A model generated the notes under the pieces. It did not search any database. It was not told the DNA's origin and was given only the letters and a program-made list of their open reading frames with translations. A DNA stretch of 64,000 nt. Source: Cacajao melanocephalus. Lineage: Eukaryota; Chordata; Mammalia; Primates; Pitheciidae. Below, one piece after another: positions 46,436 to 58,690 of this stretch (within the stretch, counting starts at the first letter, position 1; the number at the start of each line of letters is the position of its first letter). A program made the translations under genes and the position numbers. The stretch lies in contig CAUYLG010022275.1 in assembly GCA_963573385.1 (NCBI GenBank), positions 40,474-104,473 of the forward strand. The letters run 5' to 3'.

Positions 46436-48069
46436 AAGGCAAGTATAACGATTTTGAATTGAATGCTGTATAAATGTAAAACCTAAAATTTGCAAGTTTA
46501 TTATAATTTGGTCAATACATTTCAAAAAGTTATTAAACTGCTGAGTTGTAATATACCTGAATGACAATAAATGAATTAATCAATACCAATTTACTCACAG
46601 ATAGCCTTCATTCAGCATTGTGCTTGCTAAACCCTGTAGGAGGCATTTTATAAAATTACTAAGATGTGGTCTTTGACCTTAAGGACCTTAAACTCAAAGC
46701 TCAGATACAAGATAAACTGACCTAGGAAGCTGTTGCCTTGCCGCCTTGGATACATTATTTAACCTATTTGATCCTCAATAATAACAACAGCACAAAATCA
46801 ATTAGGGCATCTACCTCTGACCAAGGATGTAAAGACTAAAACAATGCACAGAAATTATTTAGCATGAAAGAAGCATTTCCACAAACTTTATCTATAATTG
46901 TAAAATAATTATATTTATTTTTATGTCAATTATTATTAGGCATCATATGGTAAGTACCAATAATGTATGTTATAAGACCTGAAATAAGGAAGATGATTGG
47001 AAGCTGAGGCAGTCATTGCAGAGAAAATGAGCTACAAGTTAGGTGATGAAAGATGTACAAGATTTTGCTAGATACAGTGTTTAGCTGGGAGGGACAGCCA
47101 GTCAGCATGGAGCAGTGTGAGCATATGATCAGAACCAGGACATACTGGTAAGATGAAAAGAGCAACTTGACTGGTAAGCAAATCTGTTGAGGTTTAAACC
47201 AGGTGAAGGATGGATGAAGGTAAATCATAGTTGACCTTAAATTCCAGGCTTACTAGTTTATATTTTATCGATTGAAAACTGCAGAGCATGATTATGACAC
47301 AATACACAGAAAATGGTAAAATTATAAGGAATTTAAGTCTAATCAAGGAGCCACAAACTCAGATGTCTAGAGGGGCAGGCTTACAGCCTCTGTAGTATGA
47401 GGAGTAGGTTCAACATAAGACAAAAGGGAATGGTGGGAACTGTGGTGAACTACAGAAAACATATTCCAACTAGATAAAGCATCAATTTCCCAGCTTTAGC
47501 TTATTGTTACTTAGTGGGAAAGAAGGCCCAGTGTTCCTGCTCTTTAGATTTTTAAAAAGATAATTAGGAGGTATTTTTAAAATAAAATGTCCTAAATAAA
47601 TATTTAAAATAAAATAAAATTTTACAATAAAATGTCCTAACTTTAAAAGTACTACGTGGGTCAAATAAAATATTTCTACGAATTGATCTATCCTGAGGGC
47701 TAATGTTAAGCAACCCTTGATATGATCTGTAATTTGTAAATGTGGTATAAAAGCCTCCGAGAAACTAAGTGAGTCACCCTAATTGAAACAGTTAGTTAGA
47801 GGTTAGCAATGGTAACTCTACCTAACACCAAACTAAAACTCACTGTAGGTGAAGGATTTTTTCCAGTCAGTATGGAACTCTGTGAGTACATGGTCACAGC
47901 CACGATATATATGAGGTTCAGGGCAACTTTCCTTTTACTATTATAGTACATTTCTTTGAATTTTAGATTTTTTTTCATCACAGTCTTAAACAACGTAGCA
48001 TATGAACACAGGACAGAAAAAATGCTGTGAGTATTAGCCCTCTTTTCTTTGGCATCAGTTCAGTAGAGA
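46436..48069. other. No gene; weak ancient-repeat traces
   Basis: 46600-46720 and 46980-47230 have weak likeness to the old repeat at 12895-13250 (for example CTTTGACCTTAAGGACCTTA and GAGCAGTGTGAGCATATGAT). A short direct repeat (AATAAAATGTCCTAA twice) lies at 47581-47641. No supported gene. Confidence 0.35.
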
Positions 48070-48245
48070 TGAAAGAACATGTCTCGGGTAGCTACCCAGT
48101 CAGTTGGGCTTGGGCACAAACACCAGAGTTTACCGTTTGCCAGTCATGTAACCTAAAGAGGTCAGTTTTCTTGCCTTTAAAATGAAAATAATGATGCCTA
48201 GCATACAGAGTCGCTGTGAGGATAACATGGAATTGGATAGCTTAA
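48070..48245 (+). mobile_element. MIR SINE
   Basis: GTTGGGCTTGGGCACAAACA, GTTTGCCAGTCATGTAACCT, TTCTTGCCTTTAAAATGAAA and AGAGTCGCTGTGAGGATAAC are in MIR order. Confidence 0.75.
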
Positions 48246-48739
48246 TAACATTCTATCACTACTGTTTGAGTGACAGGGTCATGAAACTTGGTTTAAAAAC
48301 ATTGATTTAAGAAAGGTAAGAAAGAAAAAATACTGAGTTAAGGATCAGGAAAAGATGTTCTGATGTGAGTACTTATGTTCAAAGTCCTGGGGAAGTGTAA
48401 TTTAAAGCTCAAACATGATAAAAGCCAATTAAATTATTATTAAGTTACTCTCCCATTCACCTAATATAGGTAGGTGAAAACTTCATACTATGGTAAAGCA
48501 GAAGTAAGAATAGGTTATACATGGTATTGTTAAGATAAATTACTTTTATAATTCATTACAAGATAGAAGACTTGTGAGTTTAAGTCAATTTTCACAGTAA
48601 AAGGAAATGAGCTGAGTTAACTGTAAATTTTCAGGAAAACTGATGATTTGGGGAAGTAAGCAAGATTTGTAATAGATAGGGAAGTTCTCCTGGATTGACA
48701 ATTGTGTCTGCAAAAACACAGAATTAGCATTGTGAAAAA

Positions 48740-48965
48740 GAGATGGGATAATATTTGGAATCAGTCTTGGAAATCAACCTGGACCTGGCATTTCCAGCTC
48801 TGTGACACTAGTATATTATTAATTCCTCTAACTCTGTTTCCTTCTCCACAAAACTTAGTTAAAACACCCATTTTGTTTCACTGCCTGTGAGAAATCAAAC
48901 AAGATGATGTCTATGAAGTGCTTAGAACAATCATTTTCAAATTATTGTTCAATGTATGGTAACCA
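48740..48965 (+). mobile_element. MIR SINE
   Basis: GACCTGGCATTTCCAGCTCT, TCCTCTAACTCTGTTTCCTT, GAAATCAAACAAGATGATGT, GAAGTGCTTAGAACAATCAT and TATTGTTCAATGTATGGTAA follow MIR order. Confidence 0.72.
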
Positions 48966-49290
48966 CTCTTTTTATTACAATCTATTTTAATACTCTGAGT
49001 GAGGTCAGGGGATACGTGGTTAAATGTTTTTTGAGGAAAAACAAGAAGGTATAAAGTAAATAAAAAATACCATTGTAAAAAATAGCAATCGATGATTTAG
49101 AGACACATATGCATGTATTATGATGTTTTATATTAAAAGTATACAACTTATAACAGGTCTAGAAGACCAAATTCATGTTTATGCTTTCCTTTTACAGAAC
49201 TGGCGAGAATGCTCTGCCAAACAGCAGCCTCTGTAACAATTAGTAACACATCAAGTATACCTTTTGTTTCGTCACCATTAGTATTCACAA
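48966..49290. other. No recognised feature
   Basis: Unclassified AT-rich sequence leading into the hairpin pair. Confidence 0.3.
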
Positions 49291-49377
49291 AATTTTGTAG
49301 AATACAATTAGTATTCTACAAAATTGTAGAAAATAATAAAACTGTATTTTGTAGAAAACAATTAGTATTCTACAAAA
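49291..49377. repeat. Two tandem AT-rich hairpins (15-bp and 13-bp stems)
   Basis: 49291-49305 pairs perfectly with 49311-49325 around the loop AATTA. 49347-49359 pairs with 49365-49377 with one mismatch around the same AATTA loop. The two units share TTTTGTAGAA.AC and GTATTCTACAAAA and lie 54 bases apart. A partial third TTAGTATTCACAAAA precedes them at 49278. Confidence 0.9.
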
Positions 49378-50344
49378 AGCAGGTAAAGCGCCCAACAAGA
49401 TAGAGTAGTTTCTAGATTTCTCCTGCACAGTCTTTACACTTATTTCTCTAAAACTGATTTTTGTTTAAAGAAGACATGCAAACTACAAAGACAGATATAC
49501 CACTTACATCCTTAGATTCATTTGAAAATAAACATCTAAGATTAGTAATTTCTTAAGACGACTATTCATCAGTTTTCTTAATTCTGGATAATACGGTTTT
49601 ATATTCAAAGCATAATTGCTATAATATTTAATTTAAGTAGATATTGAACTTGTAGAATTTAAAGACTAGTGTTCATTATAAAATGTTCAACAAAAGTTTT
49701 CAGAGTTCTTTGAAGAACTGGGCCATATGCAACAAGTTATATATTATGCAGAGAATAATGCAATGTATGGGCCAAATTACTGGACCACAGGCTGCATTTA
49801 ACCAACAACTTACTCCAACTAGTTAGCACATTGATTTAAAAATGTGAGCCTAAATGCCCTTCAGAAAGATGTGGCTTCTCCAGTTTCTCTCAGTCTCCAT
49901 CCTTTGCATCATTTCAGATTCTCCTCACTTTGTAAGCCCCAGTGGGTGTCTGAGTTTGCAATCCTGCTCACAAGATACTTGGCCTGCCTCAAAGCAGGTA
50001 TCAGCAGTCCAAGGGCAGAATCATAACAAGATTTTGAATGTATTGGTCTGATTCTTGCTTTTCATCATGTGAACATAAGAGTGGCTTGAAATTCAGCTAA
50101 TGCAATTCAGCTAATGCAATTTACTGTGAGCTCGCTCCATTTTTGAGGGAAACAAACTCATTTCCAAGTCAAATGGATAGATTTATGAGTTATCAGTACA
50201 AAGGACAATCAAATTAGGTAAACAGCAATGTCTTTAAGAGATCTCAAAGAGATAGTGAGCAAGTACTCTAAAATTATGGGAGTCATGCACACACTCTCCA
50301 GAGTCCAATTTGGTAATATGTCAATGAATTATAAAAAGGTGCAT
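49378..50344. other. No gene; small direct repeat at 50089-50121
   Basis: AATTCAGCTAATGCA is tandemly repeated. The overlapping frames at 49844-50051 have no known domain. Confidence 0.35.
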
Positions 50345-50720
50345 GCTTTTTAACTCTTTATTGAAATACAACAGTTTAACATTTTTTATTGAAACATATG
50401 TCTGGAAAAGGGTTCAATGTATAAGCATATAACTAGATGAGTGTAGGGGCCAAAACTAAGTGACAGCACCCGGGTGAAGATGAGTTATTATTTCCAGCAC
50501 TGCAGAGCCCTCTCCATCGGCTCTCCAGAAACTGCTGTTCCTGAAGTCACTACACTGCTAACTGCCATAACCTTAGACTGGCTCTACCTGTTTTTGTACT
50601 TCATATAAAAGGAATATTAATGTATGCTCTATTTTCTGACTGCTTTTGTTTAATATAACCTTTGAGATTCATCTTGTGCTTTATAAGGATGAAGAGATCA
50701 CGTGGTTACACAGCAGGGTC
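50345..50720 (-). mobile_element. Old L1M fragment, antisense
   Basis: CTCTTTATTGAAATACAACA, GTACTTCATATAAAAGGAAT, TATGCTCTATTTTCTGACTG and ACCTTTGAGATTCATCTTGT mirror the familiar L1M sequence read backwards. Confidence 0.5.
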
Positions 50721-51056
50721 ATATTACATTATGTGCCAAGGGCTCTGACAGTATGCTCACAGGAATGCATACCACCAATATGTATGCTCTTCAGTGTGTG
50801 AGCAATTTGGAGGGATGATGCACAGTAGATACCAAAAAAAAATCATAGACATAAGCTGTAACAGGTATTATGTGTTAAGAAGAGCTCCAGAAAAAAATTC
50901 CAGTGTTCCTTTATCTACAGATAAATACATTGAGAAATGAGTTATAACATTCAAGGTGCTAAATAAAGGCATGTTTATTAATTTATATAGTTATTCTGGT
51001 AATTCTTTAACAGTAATTTCCTTGACCTCTGGCCATAAAAAAAGAGAATTATGATG

Positions 51057-51374
51057 AGGTGTGATGACTCATGCCTGTAATCCCAGCACATTGGGGGATT
51101 GAGGCGGGCAGATTGCTTGAGCCCAGGACTTTGAGACCAGTTTGGGCAACATGGCAAAACCCTGTCTCTACTAAAAATTAAAAAAAAAAAATAGCCAGGC
51201 ATTGTGGTGCATTTCTGTAGTCCAGCCACCCGAGAGGCTTACATGAGAAGATCCCATGACTGAGGTGGTTGAGGCTGCAGTGAGCTGTGATCCTCTCACT
51301 GCACTTCACCCTGGGAAATGGAGTGATACATACCCTGTCTCCAAAAAATAAAAATAAAATAAATAAAGAAAAAG
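51057..51374 (+). mobile_element. Alu SINE (J-like), sense
   Basis: GACTCATGCCTGTAATCCCA, GATTGCTTGAGCCCAGGACT, GCAACATGGCAAAACCCTGT and GAGGCTGCAGTGAGCTGTGA, with an AAATA-rich tail. AGAATTATGAT before and AGAATATGAT after may be a diverged target duplication. Confidence 0.95.
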
Positions 51375-51389
51375 TAATATAAAACAGAA

Positions 51390-52079
51390 TATGATTATTA
51401 TTTTTATGAGTTACCCTCTTCAATATTCATTCAACTTTATTAAAATTGTTCATAAAAATACATTATTAATTTATTTACAGGTTCTTTCCTATTGGAAGAA
51501 CCCTGCAGGATGTATCTGTTAGTATTCAGATATTGAAAAAATAATTTATAAAGCAATTAATTATCTTCCTATATGCTTATATGAAAGTAAATTCATCTAT
51601 TTGTCAATCCTTTACAGAAGAAGGTTAAACTTCATGGAAAATGTTATAGATTTCCTTAAAACATGCTAAATCTCTGTCTCAATGCTTGACATTTATTTAT
51701 CATGATGAAAATGTTACTAAAATGTCTCATTATCTTTTCCTGAGTATTCAAATTGTAGTGTAATATTTTAAAAGAAAAAGCCCCATGGAAGAATTTCTAA
51801 ATATTAAAATAATGTATTATGGATTTAGACAAAATGTGCACACAGGTATCATTCTGACGTAAACCTCAGGGCTAAATTCAGCTCATGAACTGAGAAAATT
51901 TTAATATTATACTGCTTACATTTATTATTTTATCAACTGATGCTTTGCAACCCACACTTTAGAAAATTTTCATTGCAATTTGTAGTCAAGACTTAAGAAC
52001 TCAAAAATTCTAAATTGATTTCTGGGTTATCAAAAGGACAAGTAAATACAAATTTGATTATGTACTCTCTGATTAAAAT
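51390..52079. other. No recognised feature
   Basis: AT-rich, unclassified. Confidence 0.35.
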
Positions 52080-52420
52080 TATCATTGACATCCCTTCCCC
52101 TAAATATAAAGTCCAAACTCTTAAAAATTACTAACAAAAGAGTCGTCTTCTCTCTCTAACCTGTCTCATTTCTCATAGTTCTCTACCTCGTAGCCCATGT
52201 TCCAGCCATTCTCAATTTCTTTTATTTACCTTTCTTCCTTTACTTTCATTCATCACACGTGCTGTTACCTCTAACTGGAATCCTCTTCCCTCTGCTCTTC
52301 TTCATACTTTATTTTATCTAGGTAACCCTAAGTCTTTAAGTTGTCCCCTACATCTCAGTGTAATTGTCAACCCATCCCCATCACCCCATAAGCATGCACC
52401 AAACAGATTACTTAGAAAAC
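52080..52420 (+). mobile_element. L2 LINE 3' fragment
   Basis: CCTAAATATAAAGTCCAAAC, CTCATAGTTCTCTACCTCGT, TGTTCCAGCCATTCTCAATT, ACCTCTAACTGGAATCCTCT and TCTAGGTAACCCTAAGTCTT follow the L2 ORF2 3' region, as at 30000. Confidence 0.65.
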
Positions 52421-52689
52421 TTTTTTTTTTTTTACTCTTCCTCATCTGATGGAACCTAGGTGTCCTAGGTATCCTGGAGGCAAACAAACTATTATAACTA
52501 TTTTACAAATGAGGCCATAATGGTCAATGAAATCAGATGATTTTGCAGGAGGGAACTAGAAATCTGGTTATCAGCCCATTATATCCAGAGTAGAACAAAA
52601 TTCTCTCCATATTGCCTTTCTGGTTTGATCAAGAAGCATGTCCCATTCCCCAACTGGGTCAGAAGTCAGATTACTATCATTATCACAAT

Positions 52690-53290
52690 GCAGTGTTATA
52701 TAGAGATGTCTATGTATCAAAAGCCTTAAAATGTTCATACACTTTAACTCAGAAATAGTGAGTCTAGTTATTATTACGGAATTTTTCTCTCTTCTTAAAA
52801 ATAGCACTTTATTTTCTTTATGAAAATTATACAATTTTGAAAAATCTAGCCATACAAAAAATTATAATCAAAAAATGGAAAATCAACAAAAAAGGTATCA
52901 ATAACAGCATTAAAAAAGTTAAAAGTTAAAATCCACTTAAATATTACAATGCAGATTTTTTGGCCAAATACAACATTACACACAAATATGGAAGATTATG
53001 TAGCCTTACAGATAATACTTCATAAAAAGGAATAAATATTCACCACATAACAAGTGAATAAAGCAAATTATTAAATGAACATATAATCAAAATTATCTGT
53101 GAAAGTAAAAAAAAAAATTCAAAGAATACAAAAGGAAATTCTGCGTAACCTGTTAGTTATGAGTATCTCTAAAGGTATAATTATAGGGTATTTTTTCCCT
53201 AACATTTAACATTTTTAAATTATTTACATTCCAAATTTTCTAGGATGAACATGTGTTATTTAGGTAACCAGAAAAGAAACTCTCACTGTT
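52690..53290 (+). mobile_element. Old L1M/HAL1 3' region
   Basis: CACTTTAACTCAGAAATAGT, GGCCAAATACAACATTACAC, AATATGGAAGATTATGTAGC, CCAAATTTTCTAGGATGAAC and ATGTGTTATTTAGGTAACCA are in the order of old L1M 3' ends. Strongly AT-biased and stop-ridden. Confidence 0.55.
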
Positions 53291-53734
53291 ATTAAAAGGG
53301 ACGACAGGGAAGAGGGCAAGAAAGAGAGAAAAATATAATTTTTGAATAAGTTAGTACAGAATGGTGGACAGAAGGCCCAATAATTTTTCAGATTTCCATT
53401 GCCTCATATTTCTACAAGCACATAATTTCACAGCAATATCAACAACTATGTTGCAAACCTTACTAGCCCAGATACCCTATAAATATGGGTGACATGGAAC
53501 AGTAATATCCTAAGTTGAATAAATATATGAGCAAAACTTCGCCTACAAAATATGTGACTTGAACTTAAATGTATAGATTTTATTTTTTGTAACATAGGAG
53601 CTATAACTAAGAAAGCTAATAATTCACACATTATGTATCTTCTAATAAAAAGAGGATCTTTTTGTCAGTTGTAATGTCATGTTTTCATAGAAAGATAAAG
53701 GTAAGAGGGGCAATACAGAGTAACTATTATAATT
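53291..53734. other. No recognised feature
   Basis: Unclassified sequence before the MIR. Confidence 0.3.
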
Positions 53735-53932
53735 TCAGGAGTCAAAGAGACTTGGATCCAATATTTAGCTTACCGTTGCCCTCTGTGTGACTTTAGGTAC
53801 ATTCCTTAATCTTTCTGAGATTCACTTTCCTTGTGTGTAAAAATAGCCACCTCTTAGAGTGAAAGTATGTAAAATATTTAGTATAGGGCCTGGCAGAAAA
53901 TAACTACTCAATAAATATGAATTAAAAAGAAT
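53735..53932 (+). mobile_element. MIR SINE whose tail hosts the Alu and L1 that follow
   Basis: GGAGTCAAAGAGACTTGGAT, CCCTCTGTGTGACTTTAGGT, TTCACTTTCCTTGTGTGTAA and GGGCCTGGCAGAAAATAACT, then CTCAATAAATATGAATTAAA. This is a full-order MIR. Its TGAAT-type tail seems to resume after the L1, at about 60350 (GAATTGAATGATTGAATAAG). Confidence 0.82.
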
Positions 53933-54214
53933 GGAGGCCCAACGCAGTGGCTCTAGCATTTTGGGAGGCTGAGGTGGGTGAACCACAAGGTCAGGAGATT
54001 GAGAACAGCCTGGTCAACATGGCAAAACCCTGTCTCTACTAAAAATACAAAAAAAACTAGCTGGGCATGGAGTTGCACGCCTGTAATCCCAGCTACTAGA
54101 GAGGCTGAAACAGGGAAATTGCTTGAATCCGGGAGCCAGAGATTGCTGTGAACTGAGATTGCGACACTGCATTCCATCCTGGGTGACAGAGCAAGACTCT
54201 ATCTCCAAAAAAAA
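53933..54214 (+). mobile_element. Alu SINE, sense, with a small 5' deletion, abutting an L1 5' end
   Basis: GAGGCCCAACGCAGTGGCTC jumps directly to TAGCATTTTGGGAGGCTGAG, so about 17 bases of the first box region are missing. It continues GTCAGGAGATTGAGAACAGC, TGTAATCCCAGCTACTAGAG and CTGGGTGACAGAGCAAGACT to an A-tail. The L1 begins immediately after. Confidence 0.95.
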
Positions 54215-56278
54215 GATTGGGGGAGGTGGAGCAAGATGGAAGAATAGAAAGTTCCACTGATTGTTCCCCTCACAAGGACATCAAGTTAACAACTATCTAC
54301 ACAGAAAAAAAACACCTTCATAAGAACCAAATATCAAGTGAACACTCATAGTACCTGGATTTAACTTCATATTGCTGAATGAGGCACTAAAGAGATGGAA
54401 AAAACAGTCCTGAATTGCCAGCACCACCCCTCCCCTACCCCTGGCAGCCGAAGAGTAGTGCTGAAAGCACCTCTGGTTGCTGGAGGAGGGAGAACACAGC
54501 AATTTTTATTTATTTATTATTATTTTTATTTTTTAGAAAGAAAAAAGAGAGAAAAGAAAGAAAGAGTGAAAGAAAGAAAAAAAAGAATGTAAGAGAGAAA
54601 GAAAGAGGAAGAGAAAGAGGGAGAGCAACACAGTAATTTTAAGGCCCTGAACTCAGTGCTGCGCTGTTAGAATAGAAAGGAAAACCAGACCAAACTCAGT
54701 TGATACCTCCCCACAGAGGGCATATTTAAACCAGCCTTAGCCAGAGGGGAATCACTGATCCCAGCCTTGAGTTCCCACAAACCTTGTTCTCAAGGGCTAC
54801 AGTACTGGGAGTCTCCAAGTAAACCTGAAAAGCAGTCTAGGCCATAAGGACTGCAACTATGTTGTGAGTCCTAGTGGACTGAGAGGTGTGTGTGTGTGGG
54901 TGTGTGTGACATACTGAGACAGCAGCTGGGACAGTCGATGGAGTATGGGCATCACTCCCCACCACCCAGCCTCAGGCTGCACAGCTTGTGGCTCCATAAG
55001 ATACCCTTTCCTTCTGCTTGAGGATTGGAGAGGAAGGAGCTGTGAGGACTTGGTCTTGCATCTTGAATACCAGCCCAGCCATAGCAGGCTAGGGCACTAG
55101 TCAGAGTCATGAGTCCCCCATTTCAAGCCCTAGCTTGCAGACAGCATTTCTAGACACACCCTGGGACAGAAGGGGACACCCTGTCTTGAAGGAAAGGACT
55201 CAGCCTTGGCAGTATTCATCACTTGCTAGCTGAAGAGCCCTTAGGCCCTGAATAACCAGAAGTGATACCTAGGTACTACAGAGGGCCTTGGATGATCCTT
55301 TGAAACTTGGTGGCTTCAGTTAACAGTGCAGCCACAGGGGAGTAGAGCACCAAGTGGACTCTTGGGGTCACCTATTCCAGGACCTGACACTTGGACAGCA
55401 TTTCTAGACCTGCCCTAGGTCAGAGGGGAGTCCACTGCCTTGAAGGTTGAGTCCCGGGCCAGGCAGCATTCACCACAAGCTGACTTAAGAGACCTTGGAC
55501 CTTAAGAGAATATCAACAGTAGTCTAGCAGTACTCCTCATAGCCTGGGGTGCTGGGGGGTAAGAGTGAGGCTATTCTGCCGTTGGATAAGGGGAGGGAAG
55601 TGTGGGAAAGACTGTGTCTTATGGTATGAGTGGTAGCTCAGCTGCAATACAAGAGAACACCAGGTAGACTTCTAAGGGTTTTGACTCCAATGCCTGAGTA
55701 CTGCAAGTTGCTTCTGGACCCATCTGGGGCCTGAGGAACCTTGCTACCCTGAAGGGAAAGACACAGGCTCAGCTGACTTTGCCACCTGCTGATTGTAGAG
55801 TGTCAGGGCCTTGAATGAACATAGGCAGTAGACAGGGAGTGGCTATAGCAGGCCTTAGTCAAGACCCAGCATTGTGCTGGCTTTAGGTTTGACCCAGCAC
55901 AGTCATAGTGGTGGTGGCAACAGGGGTGTTTGTATCACTCCACTCCCAGCTTGAGGTAGCTAAGAATAGAGAAAGAGACTCTGTATGTTTGAGAGAAAGT
56001 AAGGGAAGAGAATAAGACTCTGCCTGGTAATCTAGAGAATTCTCCTGAATCTGGTCTAAGACCATCAAGGTGGTACCTTTAAGAGTGTGCAAGAACCACA
56101 GCATTAGTGGACTTGGGGTGCTCCCTCAAGCACATACAGCCTGGAACACAACACCCAAGTCCCTTCAAATATCTGGAAAGCCTCCCCAAGAGAGACAACT
56201 ACAAATAAGTCTGGACAGTGAAGACCACAATAAATACCTAACTCCTCAAAGTCCAGATGCTGAAGAACATTTATTAGT

Positions 56279-57190
56279 ATGAATACCATCCAGGAAAACA
56301 TGACATCACCAAATGAACAAAATAAGGCAGTAGACACCGATACTGGAAAAACAGAGATGTGTGACCTTTCACACAGAGAAGTCAAAATAGCTGTACTGAG
56401 GAAACTCAAAGAAGTTCAAGTTAACACAGAGAAGAAATTTGGAATTCAATCAGATGAATTTAACAAAGAGATCAAAATAATGAAAAAAGCATCAAGCAAC
56501 AATTGAATGGAATAATGCAATTGGCATACTGAAGAATGCATTAGGGTCCCCTAATAGCAGAATGGATCAAGCAAAAGAAGGAATTAGTGAGCTTGAAAAC
56601 AGGCTCTTTGAAAATTGTCAGAGGAGACAAAAGAAAAAAGAATGAAAAACACTGACGTATGCCTACCTGAACTAGAGAACAGCCTAAAAAGGGAAAAATC
56701 TAAGAATTATTGGCCTTAAAGAGGAGGTAGAGAGATAGCAATATAAAGTGTATTCAAAGTGATAATAACAGAGAACTTCCCAAAACTAGAGAAAGATAGC
56801 ATTCAAGTACAAGAAGGTTATAGAACAACAAGTAGATTTAACCCAAAGAACAGTAACTCAAGGCATTCAATAATCAATCAAATTCTCAAAGGTCAAGGAT
56901 AAATAAATGATCCTAAAAGCATCAAGAGAAAAGAAACAAAAAACAATGAAGTTCCAATATGTCTGGCAGCAGACTTTTCAGTGGAAACCTTACAGGTCAA
57001 GAGACAGTGACATAACATATTGAAAGTGCTGAAAGAAAATAACATTTAGCCTAAAATAGTATATCCAGTGACAATATTTTTTAAACATGAAGGAGAAATA
57101 AAGACTTCCCCAGACAAAAGCTGAGGATTTCATCAATGCCAGTCATGTCTTACAAGAAATGTTATAAGGAGTACTTCAATCAGAAAAAAA
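56279..57190 (+). pseudogene. L1 ORF1 remnant
   Basis: L1 ORF1p is an RNA-binding coiled-coil chaperone. A 75-codon open piece starts at 56279 with the recognisable REVKIAVLRKLKEVQVNTEK segment (coiled-coil region) and stops at 56504. Further on, frames preserve AADFSVETLQ (near 56970-57000) from the C-terminal domain and FKHEGEIKTSPDK (near 57085-57120). Multiple stops and frameshifts separate these islands, so no full protein can be made. Confidence 0.85.
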
Positions 57191-57519
57191 AAAGGCCAAT
57201 AATGAGCAATAAATAATCACCTGAAGTTACAAAACTCACTGGTAATACTAAGTACACAGAAAAACACAGAATATTATAATGTAACTGAGCTGTGTAATCT
57301 ACTCTTAAGTACAAAGGCTAAACAATGAATCAATCAGAAATAGTAACTACAACTTTTCAAGACATAGTCTGTATAATAAGATATAAATAGAAACAATAAA
57401 AAGTTTAAAAGTAGGGGGATGAAGTTAAGGAGTAGAGTTTTTGTGTGTTTTCTTTGTGCATGTCTGTTTGTATGCTCATGCAAATGGTGTTAAGTTGTTA
57501 TCAGTTTAAAATAATGAGT

Positions 57520-57772
57520 GATATGGTGAGAACACATGGACATGTGGTGGGGAACAACACACACTAGGGCCTACTGTGGGTGGGGATAGGGGAGGAAGAG
57601 TGTAAGGAAGAATAGCTAATGGATGCTGGGCTTAATACCTAGGTGATGGGTTGATCTGTGCAGCAAACCACAGTAGGACATGTTTACTTATATAACAAAC
57701 TTGCACATCCTGCACATGTACCCAAGAACTTAAAATAAAAGTTGAAGAGAAAAAAAATAAAGACAATCACAT
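57520..57772 (+). mobile_element. L1PA-type 3' end (truncated) inserted in the older L1
   Basis: GAGAACACATGGACATGTGG, GGATGCTGGGCTTAATACCT, AGGTGATGGGTTGATCTGTG, TATAACAAACTTGCACATCC and CACATGTACCCAAGAACTTA, then AAATAAAAGTTGAAG and an A-rich tail. The word set is typical of older L1PA 3' UTRs. The host L1 breaks off at AAAATAATGAGT and resumes after the Alu at GGATTATAAAATATTATTTG. Confidence 0.88.
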
Positions 57773-57788
57773 AAAAAATGGATTATAA

Positions 57789-58101
<313 letters not shown>

Positions 58102-58299
58102 TTATAAAATATTATTTGCAAGCCTCATGTTAACCTTAAACCAAAAAAACATACAATGTATACACAAAAAATAAGATACAAGAAACTAAATCATATCCAG
58201 AGAAAATCACCTTCACTAGAGGAAGAAAGGAAGAAAAGAAAGAAGACCATGAAACAACCAGAAAGCAAATAACAAAATGGTAAGAGTAAGTCTTTATTT

Positions 58300-58690
58300 A
58301 TCCATACTGACATGAATGTAAATGGACTAAAGTCTCCAATCAAAACACATTACTGGCTGAATTGATGAAAAAATAAGAGTCATTGATCTGTTGCCTACAA
58401 GAAACCAACTTCAACTAAAAAGACACACATAGACTGAAAATAAATAAATAAGGTGTGCCATGTCAACGGAACCCAAAACAGAAAGCAGTAGTAGCTATAC
58501 CTATACCTAACAAAACAGATCTCAGGACCAAAACTACAAGACAAAGAAGGTTATTATATAACGATAAAGAGGTCAATTCAGCAAGAGGATATAATAATTA
58601 TAAATATATATGCACCCAACATTGGAGCACCCAGATACATAAGGCAAATATTATTAGAAATAAATAGAGAGATAGGCTCCAATGCAACAA
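58300..58690 (+). pseudogene. L1 ORF2 endonuclease-region remnant
   Basis: GAATGTAAATGGACTAAAGT (the NGLN-type start of the endonuclease), TTGATCTGTTGCCTACAAGA, ATATAACGATAAAGAGGTCA and ATATGCACCCAACATTGGAG match early L1 ORF2. A 70-codon open piece (58455-58667) remains. The homology ends at the deletion junction CCAATGCAACAAAAGACCCA. Confidence 0.85.
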
